64,000 bases of DNA, taken from Lodderomyces elongisporus (lineage: Eukaryota > Ascomycota > Pichiomycetes > Serinales > Debaryomycetaceae). Of this stretch, positions 1 to 9,724 are shown piece by piece. How positions within the stretch are numbered: the first letter of the stretch is position 1; each line of letters begins with the position of its first letter. The notes under the pieces were generated by a model. It ran no database searches. It was given only the letters and a program-made list of their open reading frames with translations, and was not told where the DNA came from. Where the stretch lies: the NCBI RefSeq assembly GCF_030384665.1, contig NC_083673.1:2117501-2181500 (forward strand). Reading direction: 5' to 3'. Made by a program: the position numbers and the translations under genes.

Positions 1-133
1 CCTTAAAAAAATTTTTTTTTGGTAAACAAAGTGTGTCTCTCTCTATATATATAAGTGTGTGTGTGTGTGTTTTTATGGGGAGGAAATCTCTCTCTCTTTA
101 TATAAATTCATTCAGCACTTTTTTCATTACATG

Positions 134-181
<48 letters not shown>

Positions 182-2085
182 GTCTGTCTTTCATTTATTG
201 TGTGTGTGTGTGTGTGTATTGCTGATCAAATAGATAAAACAAAAGAAATAAAAAAATAAAATAAAAAATAAAATTAAATTAAAAATAAAAAAACTAAATG
301 CGGACAAATATGAAAATGTATAGCGACTACTTTTTTTCTTTTTCTTTTCTTTTTTTCCTTTTTCCCTTTTTTGTGCAATGTCTTCAAATATCCTTACAGA
401 GACTCTACTTTTAATAATAGTCCTCTTGTCTTTATGTCTGTTGTTCTTGTTATTGTTGTTGTTGTTGTTGTTATTGTCACAAAGTTACCAATGGCAAAAT
501 ACACCGCCGGTTATAACTATAGCTACAACATCTGTAATGTATTGGTAAACGCTTGACCCACATTTCTTCTGCATTCATCTGTTTGTTATTAAATTTCGAT
601 TTTTAAAGAAAAAAAATTTATTCCTATTGCTTTTGTTTATAAATGTAACAACAGCCTGTTTGCTAAGAAAAAAAAATAAAGCAGAAGAAGAATAAAACGA
701 TGGAGAAGGACAAAGAGAGTCAATGTATATAAAAGTGTGTGTGCGTGTTAGTGTCTGCCTGTGTGCTAGAGAAAGGGGAAAAGAAAAGAAAAGAAAAGTC
801 TTGAGATTTTTATTTCAGGCACTCTGTCATTGGCTACATTTCCACATTGGCACAATCATTTTTCAAAATGTGTGTTGCGCTAAGTATATATTGTCAGAAG
901 CAATTTTGTCTTTCTATGATCTTCTTCAGTTTCCTCAAATAAAAGAACAATACTTCTTGTCCATATATCGCCAAATCTATTTACACTCTGACATTTCTCT
1001 CCATATATATATATATATATATACATGAATCTGCCACGTTCTGTTTAAACATGCGCATATACTTTGTAATTCAGTTTACTAGTGCTCTATTGTGGTTAGA
1101 GTGTTGCCATATATGCTTATATGTAATTAGCATAGAATGTGACAAAAATGGTATTGTTAAAGAAACAAGAGAATCCCGAGACCGGATCAGATAAAAAATG
1201 GCGAGAATTTTATAATAAAAAAAAATTATAAATTATTAAAAAAAAAAAAAGAGCAAAATAAAAACTGAAAGACCTGACTCTACACAAAAAAAAAAGAAAG
1301 AAAAAACATAACCCACCACTTTTAAAGAAAAAAAAAAGCTATTGAACTTTACAGAGTTTTCAACCTCCAAACCACACATCGTACTTGTTTTCGTCTTTAC
1401 CGGCCTACTTTTGTCGTTTATTTTGTTACTTATTTTCTTTAGGAAAAAGTAAAGGGGCAAGGCGCAAAACATTTTATCTTGCTTCAACACTACTGCCAAT
1501 AAATGAATTTGGCAAAAGTTAAATTTGCTCACACACACACACACTCTCTCTTTCTTCCTTTCTCTCTTTTCCTTTCTCTCTTTTCCTTTCTCTCTTTTTT
1601 AATGTCACGTGCACACCTTTTCAATGACTAATTACTACGCAAATATTGAAAAAGAAAAATAAGACAAAACAAAGTACAAATTGATTCCTACATCATATTC
1701 GGCGTAAACTTTACTAAAAATGATACCTTTATTTAAACTATAATGATACAACTTGCTAATCCAATACGATGACCACTTATATACATGCTGTACTGGACCG
1801 CTTGCAACTTTGAAGCAAAAAAAAAAAAAAAAGAAAATATTTTGAAAGAAAGAAAGAAATTAGAAATTTGAAAGTAGGAAGAGGTAGGGGTAAAGAACTA
1901 TTGGACTCGCATATCGCATCAAATTATATTAAATGGCATGGCCCATCCTCAACCCTCGTTTCTTTAGCTTTCTAATTTTCCTCGTTTGCCTCCAATTTAC
2001 ACTTTCTCCCTATCAATCCTTATTCATTCCGAAAAACGAAAAAAGAAAGAAAAAAAAAGGATTTCCCATCCTTGCTACTTTTTTT
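1..2085. other. Gene-free left flank, repeat-rich
   Basis: No open frame here looks like a protein gene. The longer ones (for example 723-1028 and 1236-1544) are driven by repeats and homopolymers. Contents seen: a CT tract near 134-181, GT tracts near 55-70 and 199-218, a GTT tract near 440-475, a TA tract near 1003-1023, several A/T homopolymers and a CACGTG hexamer near 1606. It is the 3' side of TIM50 and may include the downstream or upstream region of a gene outside the window. Confidence 0.6.
134..181. repeat. (CT)n microsatellite
   Basis: An almost perfect CT dinucleotide tract interrupted by single G bases, followed shortly by a GT tract. It lies in non-coding DNA. Confidence 0.9.
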
Positions 2086-3621
2086 TTAAGCACCGGCAGC
2101 CTCTTTTTGTTGTTTCTCAGCTTCTTCAGCAGCTCTTTGCTGTTGGATCTTAGCAATCTCCTCTGGGTTTGGCGCACCTTCTGTAATCAACTTGTTCAAT
2201 GTCATCTTTCCAAACTCATCCTTCAACTTTTGCTCTTCTTCCAAAAACTTCTTTGCATTCTCTTGCAAGTACTTTTGGAAATGTTGATATTGCAACTGCC
2301 CATGTTCTCTAATAATATCCAATGGCATCTTTTGTTCAGGAACAGGCATACCCAAAAACTTGGCCAAGAAATTACCTGCATTTGGCAGGCCTGCACCTCT
2401 ATGATCTCTACTCCATTGCTCTCTCAATTTACGCTCACGTTCACTAAATTCATCAACAATATTGGACTTGTCCTTAAATGAATTAAGAATTGGACGCACA
2501 TCCTTAACTGGTTGAGTAGCAAGATACTCCAAAAATGGAATCATTCTAATAAGATAGTCATCTGGCTTACCGTCCCAGTGCTTCAAAATAATCGAGTTTT
2601 CTGGCTGCATAGATGCAGAATCCTCGTCAACATCAATCAACACAGTCTTGCCCAAATCTCTATTGAGCAACGACAAGTCCTTGATAATCTTACCATCCTT
2701 GTAACGACATCCTTCTCTAAACAAGGCATATGAGATGTAGGCATGATATGGGTCTAACTTACTAACTGCTTTCTCAGAATAAATCTGTGAGTTGGTACAA
2801 AACAAAACAATTTCATAGTATTGTGACAAGTAGCCCAAGAAATAGTCCAATCCCGGTCTCTTACCTGTTCTCCATCCATGCTTGGTGTCCCATTCAGAGT
2901 GAATCAACAAGTCATCCAAGGTCAAAACCAAGGTCAATGGACGACGATATTGCTCTGGTGCAGGTGGTGGCAACAAGTTCTCAAATGCTGGCTCAGAGAA
3001 AAAAGTAAATAATGAACCCAATCTCTTGGAAAGACGTTCATACATTAAACCAGGAGTATATCCATTGGCAATATTCTTGGCATCCAAATCTTCTTGCTCC
3101 TTTTCTGAATCCCAATCTCTCGCCATGTACCCTAATCCTACTATCCCACCAGCAAATGTGGTCAAGTAGAAAATATTGGCATATCTCTCACGCTGTCTAT
3201 CTTTCGATGTTTGTGCTCTTCTTCTCTTTCTCTTATTAGAACCAGTTTCAGCCTCGGTACTCCTATCGCCACCTTCTGCAGTATCTGCATCCTCCTCTGT
3301 CTCTCTCTTGCCTTTGTTACCTTCGGTTGCTCCTGCTTTTGTTGCACTTTGTTCGTTTCTGGAGTCAACATCTTCAAATCCAGCTCTTGCAAGCATATCA
3401 TCATTCAATATCGATTCCGGCTTAGCAGCACTATCTTCTTTTCTCTTTTGGTCAGCTGCAGATTGATCTTTACTGGTGGAATAGTATTTGATCGATTGGT
3501 ATTGGCTGCGATGATGTAATCTAGGCAATAGCACCGTTGAAGAAGTTCTAGTGGCAACTGCTGGTTTAGATGCATTCTTGAGCGCATTGCTCATCAATAG
3601 CTTTGTCGTCTGACTTAGCAT
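2086..3621 (-). CDS. TIM50: Tim50, TIM23 presequence translocase receptor subunit
   Basis: Inner-membrane subunit of the TIM23 complex that receives presequence proteins from TOM in the intermembrane space. Length 511 residues. The first ~45 residues are rich in Ser, Arg and hydroxyl residues and almost lack acids, as expected for a matrix presequence. A charged low-complexity linker follows, then one membrane segment around residues 149-166 (IFYLTTFAGGIVGLGY). The FCP1/NIF-type domain spans roughly residues 225-370 and includes GWRTGKRPGLDYFLGYLSQ and IPFLEYLATQPVKDVRPILN, both typical of Tim50. The phosphatase signature is degenerate (LTLDDLL in place of DxDx[T/V]), as in other Tim50 proteins. 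The C-terminal ~100 residues are a charged, probably coiled-coil region ending in an Ala/Glu/Gln-rich tail. It is divergent from the 4137 gene. Confidence 0.97.
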   Translation of the reverse strand: MLSQTTKLLMSNALKNASKPAVATRTSSTVLLPRLHHRSQYQSIKYYSTSKDQSAADQKRKEDSAAKPESILNDDMLARAGFEDVDSRNEQSATKAGATEGNKGKRETEEDADTAEGGDRSTEAETGSNKRKRRRAQTSKDRQRERYANIFYLTTFAGGIVGLGYMARDWDSEKEQEDLDAKNIANGYTPGLMYERLSKRLGSLFTFFSEPAFENLLPPPAPEQYRRPLTLVLTLDDLLIHSEWDTKHGWRTGKRPGLDYFLGYLSQYYEIVLFCTNSQIYSEKAVSKLDPYHAYISYALFREGCRYKDGKIIKDLSLLNRDLGKTVLIDVDEDSASMQPENSIILKHWDGKPDDYLIRMIPFLEYLATQPVKDVRPILNSFKDKSNIVDEFSERERKLREQWSRDHRGAGLPNAGNFLAKFLGMPVPEQKMPLDIIREHGQLQYQHFQKYLQENAKKFLEEEQKLKDEFGKMTLNKLITEGAPNPEEIAKIQQQRAAEEAEKQQKEAAGA

Positions 3622-4136
3622 AGTTGCTGTTGATTTATGAAGTTGTAAAATGTAGATAAATTAGCAAGTAGATTGTATACAAGAGATGAAAGTTATAAAG
3701 GGAAATATAAACCTTCAAGCAAAACCAAAAAAAAAGAAAGAAAAATTGAAAGTTGAAAAAAAAAAAAGGTGTGAAGCACTACTTCCCTCCATTCATAATA
3801 TATATTTTTTTTTTGGATTTTTTTTTTGAAAAATTTTGTGCGAACTGAAAACGGGATCGATGTTCCCTTTGCGTGTTAAATTCTTTTTTTTTTTTATTTT
3901 GTATAAAATTAATATTATTATCATTATATTAATAATAATATGTGTGTTTTTGATATACATTTTTATATGTTTGTAGGTTTTTGTTTTGCTATTTTTGTAA
4001 TTGTTCAATAGTTTGCATCAACAATAAAAGATATCAGGTTTTGTTGTAGTTCCAATCTCTACCAAAGGTTGGTTGATACTCATCTTCAGATTCAAAAAAT
4101 TGTTGCACATTTGTTGCTAGTGAAAAAAAAAATACA
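3622..4136. promoter_or_regulatory. Divergent promoter region, TIM50 / 4137 gene
   Basis: A 515-bp shared upstream region with long T runs (3802-3835, 3885-3900) and AT-rich DNA around 3900-3960. I recognise no specific operator. Coexpression of the two flanking genes is possible, but the sequence does not show it. Confidence 0.5.
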
Positions 4137-4961
4137 ATGTTTAGCAGCTGTACTCGAAACCAAACCACTACACTGCTTTTGACTGTTCGAAAAAGTGTAA
4201 CAACTGCAGTTGTGGCTGAAGCACCATCTGCATTATCATCACCACTACTGCAATTACAATTACAATTACAATCACGGTTACAACCACCGGCAGGAGCAGC
4301 TACTAATACTAATAATTCTACTATTTTGTTTGTTAGACGACTCCATGTACAACTGCCCATTCATGTGAACTATTTGCATTTAAACCTAAAAAACTTGAAC
4401 CAATACTCAGTGCGTCATTTAAGTTTGGGGAATCTACACCGTAAATTTGTTCTGGCGCTCGAAGAGTATCATAAGATTGATAATGTTTTTGCCATGAATA
4501 GCCATGCACCTATAGAGGTGAAAGTTGCCCAAGTTATAAAGTCTATTGAGAACGAGCCTACCTTGTTATACCAGCTTCATTTCCTTTTTTATGAGTTGAG
4601 TCGATTGGGTATAACCCACGACCATGTTGAACAGCGTCGGCGTACATGGAAATACTGGCCATTGATGTTGTTTAATGTGATCCCCTTGAATTCTGCATTC
4701 TGGAAAGAAATGTATTGGTTAGAGTATGCACATCGAACGCATCACTTGAATCCATGGAAACTTTACGATTTAGGGTTATTGGACCCAAAGAATTTCCCCA
4801 AAGACTTTATTGAACAGTTGAAAAGCGGGAGTTATAATGGGCATAATATTAAGGATCAAACTTTATTTGCCATGTCTAGACCGAAATTTGACCCTGAGTT
4901 GGAAAGTAAAGAAACAGTAAAGAGGGAAGAGAAGGAGGAGATTATCAACAACAAAAATTGA
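4137..4961 (+). CDS. Uncharacterised protein, probably mitochondrial
   Basis: A 274-residue protein I do not recognise. The start is the first ATG, which opens an N-terminal ~60 residues rich in Ser, Thr, Ala, Leu, Gln and Arg and poor in acids, consistent with a mitochondrial targeting peptide. From about residue 95 the protein is a compact, aromatic-rich domain with motifs such as RRRTWKYWPLMLFN, FWKEMYWLEYAHRTHHLNPW and YDLGLLDPKNFPKDF. These look conserved rather than random. A Lys/Glu-rich tail ends it. No transmembrane segment is obvious. The gene shares a 515-bp upstream region with TIM50. Function is unknown to me, and the mitochondrial assignment is inference from the N-terminus. Confidence 0.8.
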   Translation: MFSSCTRNQTTTLLLTVRKSVTTAVVAEAPSALSSPLLQLQLQLQSRLQPPAGAATNTNNSTILFVRRLHVQLPIHVNYLHLNLKNLNQYSVRHLSLGNLHRKFVLALEEYHKIDNVFAMNSHAPIEVKVAQVIKSIENEPTLLYQLHFLFYELSRLGITHDHVEQRRRTWKYWPLMLFNVIPLNSAFWKEMYWLEYAHRTHHLNPWKLYDLGLLDPKNFPKDFIEQLKSGSYNGHNIKDQTLFAMSRPKFDPELESKETVKREEKEEIINNKN

Positions 4962-5394
4962 TTTTCAACCTGCACTTATACTCTTTTAAATACCAACAAT
5001 TTTCTATTATTTGTAGGAACAAACATGTTTATAGATAAGATACATAGACAAGATATACAAGCAAGATATACAAGCAAGATATACAAGCAAGAGCTGAAAT
5101 TTATATGCATATATATATATATATACTCATTCTAATATTTTTTTCTTTTTTTTTTGGTTATTGTGGATATAGTTGTGGTTAATAAATAAAAAACCTTCCC
5201 TTTGCTTTTTCTTGAAAATTGCATTTCCTTAGATGATCCCTATTCCTATTCTCTTTCTTCTTAGTTTTCTTCGTTTTCTTCTTGTTTTATTATTTGAAAA
5301 AAAGGGGAAAAAAAAAGTAAAAAGAAGAATGAAACCTTAAAACTTTCCAAAATGAAATGAAATAAAACTATCCACATCTTGTTTCGCTTGATAC
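4962..5394. other. Convergent 3' region with 13-bp tandem repeat
   Basis: This is the 3' region shared by the 4137 gene and CHO1. It holds three copies of a 13-bp unit (5050-5088), a short TA tract near 5109-5124 and T-rich DNA. No gene is seen. Confidence 0.7.
5050..5092. repeat. 13-bp tandem repeat (AAGATATACAAGC)
   Basis: Three exact copies of AAGATATACAAGC followed by a partial fourth, just downstream of the 4137 gene's stop codon, so probably in its 3' UTR. Confidence 0.9.
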
Positions 5395-6243
5395 TTATGG
5401 TTTGGGAATTTTCAAGGATTTGGATATGTTGGCGCAACCTTGCAAAACGAATCCCACTGCTACAATGTGGAACTCAAACGGTGTGCCTTTCAAAGCAACG
5501 CCCAATGGTAAATTGGCGTGGATCCAATCCTTCCACACCAAGAATGCCATAAATGCAACCCATACTAAATTGCTTGGAATGGGTAATCCTTCGAAATATT
5601 GTGATTTTCCAGACTTGTCCTTGGGAATGTTGTTCACTGAGATGTTAAATCTTGCCAATCTTGTTAAGCCGCAGAGGACCCAAAAGGTCAAAAGCAATAC
5701 ATCCAATGTGGTTTGGAACCCAATGGCAAATGCAATTGTTGCTGGACTAACACCAAAACTGACTAAATCGGCCAAGGAGTCCAACTCTTGACCCATTAGG
5801 GAAGACTTGTTTCTCAAACGGGCTACTCTTCCGTCGAAAAAGTCAAAGAACAAGCCCAACACAATGAAAAAGTGTGCTCTCTGCACGTATTTGGAGTCAT
5901 TGGTCAATGTGTATCTTAAGCAGGAGATGATTGCGTAGAACCCACTAAAGCCATTGAGTAAGGTGATGAAATCAGCCATGTGCAAGTTTCTAATCATGCT
6001 AAAGTGTCTTTGATCATCGATAAATTTTTGGTACTCAACTTGTTCTGGTTTGGGGATATCCTCCTTTGAAGATAGGGAAAACAAAGAAGACGACCTTCTC
6101 AATGTTGTTGGAACGCCATCGCGATTCACGCCACTGACACCGTAAGGTCTTGTATCGTGGTGGGTGGGAATGGTTTCTATATCTGAGTCAGAAACTATAG
6201 CAGAACTGTCACTTGCGTGTTTCTCAAACCCTGTAGATGACAT
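5395..6243 (-). CDS. CHO1: CDP-diacylglycerol-serine O-phosphatidyltransferase (phosphatidylserine synthase)
   Basis: Makes phosphatidylserine from CDP-diacylglycerol and serine in the endoplasmic reticulum, the first step of the de novo PE/PC pathway. Length 282 residues, close to other fungal Cho1 proteins. The N-terminal ~80 residues are hydrophilic and Ser-rich. The CDP-alcohol phosphotransferase signature DGx2ARx8Gx3Dx3D is complete: D137, G138, A141, R142, G151, D155 and D159. DFITLLNGFSG precedes it, and several hydrophobic membrane helices surround it. The start is the first ATG of the frame. The upstream region is 2.1 kb long and shared with BIM1. I did not find an obvious inositol-responsive CATGTGAAAT element. 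Confidence 0.97.
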   Translation of the reverse strand: MSSTGFEKHASDSSAIVSDSDIETIPTHHDTRPYGVSGVNRDGVPTTLRRSSSLFSLSSKEDIPKPEQVEYQKFIDDQRHFSMIRNLHMADFITLLNGFSGFYAIISCLRYTLTNDSKYVQRAHFFIVLGLFFDFFDGRVARLRNKSSLMGQELDSLADLVSFGVSPATIAFAIGFQTTLDVLLLTFWVLCGLTRLARFNISVNNIPKDKSGKSQYFEGLPIPSNLVWVAFMAFLVWKDWIHANLPLGVALKGTPFEFHIVAVGFVLQGCANISKSLKIPKP

Positions 6244-6831
6244 CGTAATCTGTAGGGGTACGTGTAGGTATAGATGTATGTATTTGTGTATATGTATATG
6301 AGTGTGCTTAATTACTCTGGATTATTCAATTGAGTGATTAGGCTGAATATTGTGAGTACAATGGTGAAAAACTTTGTCAATTGCCAATTCTCTTGATTAG
6401 AAAAAGGATAAAAATAAAAGAACCCAGTATCTAGACAGTGATGTAGGTTTATACTTTGTATATATGGATGTATATAGACAAGATATCAAGTATAAGATGA
6501 CGAGAAAAAGATCTGGTTTTTTATTGTGATGAATGGATATTCTTTATATATATATATGTATATGTATATGTATATGTATATTTGCTCTACTCGCAGTTCG
6601 AGGGAAAAGTAGTCCTGTGAAAGAATTGGAGAGAATTTTTTAAATAGATTAAAAAAAAAAAAATTAAAATATAAAAATGTTGATACTGTTACTGATACTG
6701 ATACTGAATAGAGCAGACAAGCAGAGTCAAAGTGTGTTGGTATCTACCCCAGAATATTTAAGCTATGAGAGAGTACTGTGGTGACTATTGCTACTGCACT
6801 CTTCTATGAGCAAGAGTATGTGGATATGGGA

Positions 6832-6841
6832 CTGACGTCAG
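6832..6841. promoter_or_regulatory. CRE-like palindrome CTGACGTCAG
   Basis: Perfect 10-bp palindrome containing TGACGTCA, the site of ATF/CREB-type bZIP factors (Sko1 and relatives in yeasts). It lies about 590 bp upstream of the CHO1 start and 1.56 kb upstream of BIM1. The sequence match is direct; use as an operator is inference. Confidence 0.5.
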
Positions 6842-7925
6842 TATATTATGGTAATTGTTGTTGTTGTTGTTGCTGCTGCTGCTGCTGCTGCTGTTGCTGT
6901 TGCTGTTGATGAGGTTATGGGGCTGTGTCCAAAATTATCATTTATTGTCATCTACATTTATCTTGTATTACTGTGCGTTGTTTTAAATTCGATAAAAAGT
7001 GATTTATCGTACAGAACAAATTCGGGGGGAGGGGGGTAGGGGGGAAGAAAGAGGTTGGGCGCAAAGTCGTGAAAAAGTTTGTTGTGTTGGTTCTGGGACT
7101 GTTTGGTCACCACTGCGCTATATGCAGGTGCAACTCTTTGTCTTTCCAAATCTTTTTTAGCATTGCTAAATTTCACCAATGTAAAACAGCAAGCACCAGT
7201 TTGTGTTTAAGAACCATCAATTGTCCTTTTTGTTGTTTCATTTGCAATTATTTTCTTCTTATTTCACAGAATGCTTTGATAAAAGTTCAATTGACTTTAG
7301 TTCTTCTTTCTTTTTAACTTTGTCTTGCGTTCTCTCACACATATGAAAATAACATGTGCAATCCAAAGCTCTTTATCATTACTCTTTTCACTACCTTCCA
7401 AATTATTTTGTTTTTTTTAATTGGTTTTGCTGCGAAAAATTGTTAACTCCCTTGTTAATTAGAAATGAATGTATCAAAAGGGTCCTGCGGGATTCGTTCT
7501 CTGCAACATCGTAAAGAGCTATACTACATTACTTTGGCTTCCCTGTTTAACTGAATATGGATATATATATATCTATATATCTACTGAATATGGATATGAA
7601 TTTGCCATGACCTTAAACAGTACTTGCACATCCAATCTACATCAAATCAAACACTTTTGTAGGCATGGGCAAATTCATTAACAACATTAACTTGAACACG
7701 ATTATGATGTGAGCCCGTAATGTATTGATGTATGGATGTGATGCGTCTGATATTTTGAATATCAGACTTATATTCACAAAGCATACTGCATACAAGATCA
7801 AATGATTCTCTTACCTACGCTTTCTCTCACTTTTTCAGTTGATGTTTACTTTACGCGGTGAGTAGCATAGTGCTTGTGGCAGCTAATGTTTTTTACTTTT
7901 TTTACAACCATTTGTATTGCTTGCA

Positions 7926-8013
7926 ACACAACAACAACACGAACACGAACACGAACACGAACAACAACAACAACAACAGCAACAACAACAGCAACAACAA
8001 CAGCAACAACAGC

Positions 8014-8045
<32 letters not shown>

Positions 8046-8046
8046 C
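7926..8046. repeat. CAA/CAG and CGAACA repeat block
   Basis: About 120 bp of CAACAA/CAGCAA trinucleotides preceded by four copies of CGAACA. All three plus frames stay open through it, which creates artefactual poly-Gln, poly-Asn and poly-Thr frames. It lies in the BIM1 upstream region. Confidence 0.9.
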
Positions 8047-8404
8047 CACTCGAGAATATTGATCTAGCAGCTGTGCGATTGAGTCAAGGAAGAAGTACGA
8101 CTCAATACTGGGAAATAAATGAAACAGAATCAAGAACATAAATAGAAATAGAAACAAAACACTGAAACAACAAAGATAAACTATTGATGTTCATCTCTGT
8201 GTGACCACTGTGTTGTCTTTTATTGGGTTTCCTAGCAATCTAAAACAAGCAGAAAGAACAAAGAACAAAGAACAAAGAGCCGAAAAGATTCAAAATCAAA
8301 GAATAAAAAAATCAAAAAACAAAAAGCATAACAAAAAGAAGAAAAGGCAAAGAAGATTTGTTTTCACAACTTACGTTTGCTTAACAATCTATATAAATAT
8401 CACA

Positions 8405-9724
8405 ATGGTTATTGGCGAATCTCGAACAGAGCTATTACACTGGCTCAACACTGTGTTGGACCTAAACTATACCAAGGTAGAACAATGCGGCACTGGTGCT
8501 GCTTTTTGTCAGCTAATGGACTCAATAGTCGGTAATGTACCACTCAACAAAGTCAAGTTTGGAGCAAAGTCCGATTACGAGTCCCGTCATAATTGGAAAA
8601 TACTACAACAAGAATTTACAAAACACAAGATCAACAAACATATGGACGTTGAGAAATTAATCAAATGTAGACTACAGGACAACTTGGAACTACTACAATG
8701 GTTTAAAAGGTACTGGAACGAGCACAAGGACTTGAATGTACCCTATGATGCCCAGGCTTCGAGAAGGAGAATATTATCCTCTTCCTCTTCCTCCAACTCC
8801 AACTCTTATTCTTCTCCATCACTACTTGCAACGACAAGTAACACAAGAACCGTTGGACTGAGTCCTCATACAAGTACAAGGTTGGCTTCTAGCGGGCCTG
8901 GATCTATAAGACAAGTTAGCGCACCACTTGCACAACAACTGCATAATATGTCAAATAAGGGAAGTGTAAGAGTTCTTTCAAACAGCAAGACTTATAGAAG
9001 CAGTCCAACCACTACCAACAATAGTGCACATAGTAGCAACAGCAGCTACACCACAGCCAACGACGGGGTAGCTTCATCGAACTACTCCAGCTCCAACCTA
9101 TCATTATCAAACAAAGTACGCACAAGAAAGTCAACGACCCCAGTAACTTCAAGGGTCACCACACCTGTAAACCAGAGACCCAAGCGTTTTTCTTCTGCAA
9201 CAGAATACGAGAAGCGTGTTTCGTTGCACAATGGCGGTAATGGTTCGTCTTATCAGCAGGAAACACTAGGAGAAGCACCACATATACGCAAACAAACGGA
9301 ACTCGATACATCGGGAGGTACCATGCATATATACAACAATGAAGAAAGCAATCAGGATTCGGATGAAAGTAACGATAAAGGTGTTGGAGTGAGTATTGAT
9401 GGAGATGGAGATGGCCAAATACTTATTGCACAACAGAGCAAAGAAATCGAGGTACTTGTGGAGGAGAATAATGAGTTGAAGCTGCATTTAAGCGAGTATA
9501 GAGTTTCTTGCGATACATTACAAACTGAACGCAACTTCTACTTTAACAAATTACGAGATATTGAATTGTTGATCCAAAACATACAAGCTGATCCAAGTAT
9601 TGTGGAGAAACTTGATGTGTTGACTTTAACTGCTCAAGTTGAAAAGTTATTGTATAAAACAGAGGAAGGATTCAGCGACCAAACAAGTAACCACGATATG
9701 GTATTGGACACCGAATCGTTCTAG
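8405..9724 (+). CDS. BIM1: EB1-family microtubule plus-end tracking protein
   Basis: Binds growing microtubule plus ends and recruits partners for spindle positioning. I place the start at the ATG at 8405 (439 residues). The in-frame ATG at 8201 would add 68 Lys/Asn/Gln-rich residues ahead of the conserved N-terminus and is very likely leader DNA. The calponin-homology domain spans residues ~1-105 (ELLHWLN, YTKVEQCGTGAAFCQLMD, LQWFKRYW). A Ser/Thr/Asn-rich basic linker covers ~115-330. The coiled coil and EB-homology domain run from ~348 to 425, with the diagnostic block ERNFYFNKLRDIELLIQ. The acidic tail ends in ESF, comparable to the EEY/F or ETF tails read by CAP-Gly proteins. Confidence 0.95.
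   Translation: MVIGESRTELLHWLNTVLDLNYTKVEQCGTGAAFCQLMDSIVGNVPLNKVKFGAKSDYESRHNWKILQQEFTKHKINKHMDVEKLIKCRLQDNLELLQWFKRYWNEHKDLNVPYDAQASRRRILSSSSSSNSNSYSSPSLLATTSNTRTVGLSPHTSTRLASSGPGSIRQVSAPLAQQLHNMSNKGSVRVLSNSKTYRSSPTTTNNSAHSSNSSYTTANDGVASSNYSSSNLSLSNKVRTRKSTTPVTSRVTTPVNQRPKRFSSATEYEKRVSLHNGGNGSSYQQETLGEAPHIRKQTELDTSGGTMHIYNNEESNQDSDESNDKGVGVSIDGDGDGQILIAQQSKEIEVLVEENNELKLHLSEYRVSCDTLQTERNFYFNKLRDIELLIQNIQADPSIVEKLDVLTLTAQVEKLLYKTEEGFSDQTSNHDMVLDTESF

Larger units (their letters stand above)
6244..8404. promoter_or_regulatory. Long divergent intergenic region, CHO1 / BIM1
   Basis: A 2.16-kb region without a convincing gene. It holds a perfect CRE palindrome (6832-6841), a GTT/GCT tract (6852-6910), TA-rich tracts near 6545-6580 and 7561-7580, and a 120-bp CAA/CAG/CGAACA repeat block (7926-8046). 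A 73-codon frame at 6958-7179 on the minus strand is discussed among the findings. The DNA just before BIM1 (8230-8400) is A-rich, typical of a yeast 5' leader. Confidence 0.6.

Noticed and set aside
8201..8404. 68-residue N-terminal extension of BIM1
   Set aside because: It is Lys/Asn/Gln-rich, reads through an A-rich leader, and EB1 proteins begin directly with the calponin-homology domain, as the ATG at 8405 does.
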